Below are positions 62,970-64,000 of a stretch of DNA of 64,000 nucleotides, piece by piece. The notes beneath the pieces are model-generated. The model did not search any database. It was not told the DNA's origin and saw only the letters and a list, made by a program, of their open reading frames with translations. The DNA is from JAKEFM01 sp035695825 (GTDB lineage: Bacteria; Planctomycetota; UBA1135; JAKEFM01): the NCBI GenBank assembly GCA_035695825.1, contig DASRRH010000026.1, positions 372,001 through 436,000 on the forward strand. Direction: 5' to 3'. Both the position numbers and the translations under genes were made by a program. Within the stretch, counting starts at the first letter, position 1, and every line of letters starts with the position of its first letter.

Positions 62970-63811
62970 CGACTCGCTCCCTCCGGGGGGAATAGGCGTT
63001 CCTCGAGGCGCTCGATCTCGTCGAAGAGGCGCGGGCTGCCGTGCGCCAGCGCTCCGGAGGCGAACTCGTCGACGATCGCGCCCGCCCGCACCGCCGCGAC
63101 CCCCTCCCATCCCGGCCGGGCGCGGATCTCCGCCGCCTTCGCGTGGAGGGAGACCACGACCTCCGGGTTGCGGCGGAGGACCTCTTCCGGGGACACGGTC
63201 GCGTACGGGTGGGAAAGGTCCGGGAAGCAGTTCTCCGCCCCGAGCGCGAGGAGCGCCTCGTCGAGGAAGGAACCGGGTCCCACCGTCCAGAGGGGGGAGG
63301 CTTGGACCTCGACGAAGACGCGGGGTCCCTTCCCCCGCGCCCGGGCGCGGCGGAGGATCCCCTCCAGGCGCGCGCGCAGGCCGCCGGCCAGGGCGCGCGC
63401 CGCGTCGGCGGCCCCCGCCTCCTCCCCGATCCGGAGGACCGCCTCGATCACTTCCTCGAGGGATTGCGGGTCGAGGGAGACGACCGGGATCCCCAGGTCG
63501 CGAAGCCGACGGGGCGTGGCGTGGTCCTCGCGCAGGACGGTGAAGACCCGGTCCGGCTTGAGGAGGGCGATCGACTCGAGGGAGGGCGCGTAGAGGCTGC
63601 CGAGGCGGCTCGCCCCGTCGACCGCCGGGCAGAAGTCGGAGATCCCCACGATCGAGGGGCCGAGGCCGAGGGCGAGGAGGGTTTCCGTGTGACTCGGGTT
63701 CAAGGAAACGAGGCGCCGCGGGGGCCCTTCCGGAGCTGGAGGGGCCGGCTCCAGGCAGGAGACCCCCGCGGCGGCCCCGAGGGCCGCAAGCCAGCGGCCC
63801 TTGCGATTCAC
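62966..63811 (-). CDS. Substrate-binding lipoprotein of the ABC importer (BtuF-like)
   Basis: 281 aa. Starting at GTG 63811 gives a short signal with lipobox GVSC. The periplasmic-binding fold starts RRLVSLNPSHTETLLALGLGPSIVGIS and includes KPDRVFTVLRED and VGPGSFLDEALLALGAENCF, typical of cobalamin/Fe-chelate binding proteins. The start overlaps the stop of the FG-GAP-type gene upstream, which is unusual for an importer operon. Confidence 0.88.
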   Translation of the reverse strand: MNRKGRWLAALGAAAGVSCLEPAPPAPEGPPRRLVSLNPSHTETLLALGLGPSIVGISDFCPAVDGASRLGSLYAPSLESIALLKPDRVFTVLREDHATPRRLRDLGIPVVSLDPQSLEEVIEAVLRIGEEAGAADAARALAGGLRARLEGILRRARARGKGPRVFVEVQASPLWTVGPGSFLDEALLALGAENCFPDLSHPYATVSPEEVLRRNPEVVVSLHAKAAEIRARPGWEGVAAVRAGAIVDEFASGALAHGSPRLFDEIERLEERLFPPEGASR

Positions 63812-64000
63812 TGCGGAATCACCGTGATCGAATTCGAGGTCGCCGGCTCCGCGCCGATGAGCCCGACCCCCTGGAGGAAGACGTTGGCGCACCGTAGGTC
63901 CGGGACGTTCGGGACCGGGACCGAGACCCCGACGGAGGGGCCCGCCCCGAAGGCGATGAGGGAGAAGGAGGGCCCGATCTCGAGCGCGAGCCCCCCGCCG
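63808..64000 (-). CDS. C-terminal part of a secreted protein sharing the FG-GAP tail domain (truncated by window edge)
   Basis: Only the last 63 residues are visible. VSVPVPNVPDLRCANVFLQGVGLIGAEPATSNSITVIPQ parallels the C-terminal ends of the proteins at 25066 and 56305 (P-x-L-x-G/C-x-x-V-x-x-Q, then TSN at the end). It is presumably a third member of this surface-protein group; its N-terminal domains lie outside the window. Confidence 0.7.
   Translation of the reverse strand, partial: GGGLALEIGPSFSLIAFGAGPSVGVSVPVPNVPDLRCANVFLQGVGLIGAEPATSNSITVIPQ

Overview
This is a 64 kb, very GC-rich (about 70 percent by eye) bacterial chromosome segment, tightly packed with genes that often overlap by 4 bp (ATGA or GTGA). 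Several features point to Planctomycetota or a close PVC relative. There is a Minf_1886-family protein and a DUF5658 protein. There is a double-length UvrA, as known in Chlamydiae. Two complete FG-GAP surface proteins and one partial one share a C-terminal domain of a type I associate with planctomycetes. GTG and TTG starts are frequent. The species cannot be named from the sequence alone.

Layout. (1) 86-17205, core genes. An S41 protease is followed by a leftward operon: DnaA-like ATPase, thymidylate kinase, DNA polymerase III delta-prime, PSP1/YaaT and Minf_1886. Next comes a partner-switching signalling operon (STAS, RsbW-like kinase, RsbU-like phosphatase, receiver, then a TPR/peptidase-MA protein). 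A lipoprotein amidase and an ald-uppP-gmd-rmd operon follow. (2) 17328-27512, accessory region. It starts at tRNA-Val(GAC) and ends near a decayed tRNA-Val-like 3' fragment. It holds a HigBA toxin-antitoxin pair with a palindromic operator, then a run of small leftward genes (DUF1801, YdeI, quinone oxidoreductase, DUF4440, DUF1801) separated by attC-like sites. That run looks like an integron gene-cassette cluster with no integrase (a CALIN). Further on are an orphan ParB-like gene beside a large inverted repeat, a 30-bp tandem repeat with a perfect 24-bp palindrome, and an FG-GAP surface protein.

(3) 27583-41735, envelope and polysaccharide genes. These include an HtrA protease, a PcRGLX/YetA-like protein, a GT-C type membrane protein, a LysR regulator divergent from a cupin, and a carbamoyltransferase cluster (SxtJ-like, carbamoyltransferase, SGNH hydrolase fused to DUF5989, free DUF5989). 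A putative HExxH protease and a GT4/epimerase pair follow. (4) 41832-53096, mainly DNA repair. Double-length UvrA, an XPB helicase and a helicase-associated partner overlap in one operon followed by thiE, with an inositol-monophosphatase gene upstream. (5) 53093-64000, cell-wall carboxypeptidase, M28 peptidase, a second FG-GAP protein, a small zincin with CvpA, and a metal/cobalamin-type ABC importer leading into thiC.

The best candidates for something undescribed are the integrase-less cassette array at the tRNA, the inverted-repeat element next to the orphan ParB, the uvrA/XPB repair operon, and the carbamoyltransferase cluster with its DUF5989 fusion.
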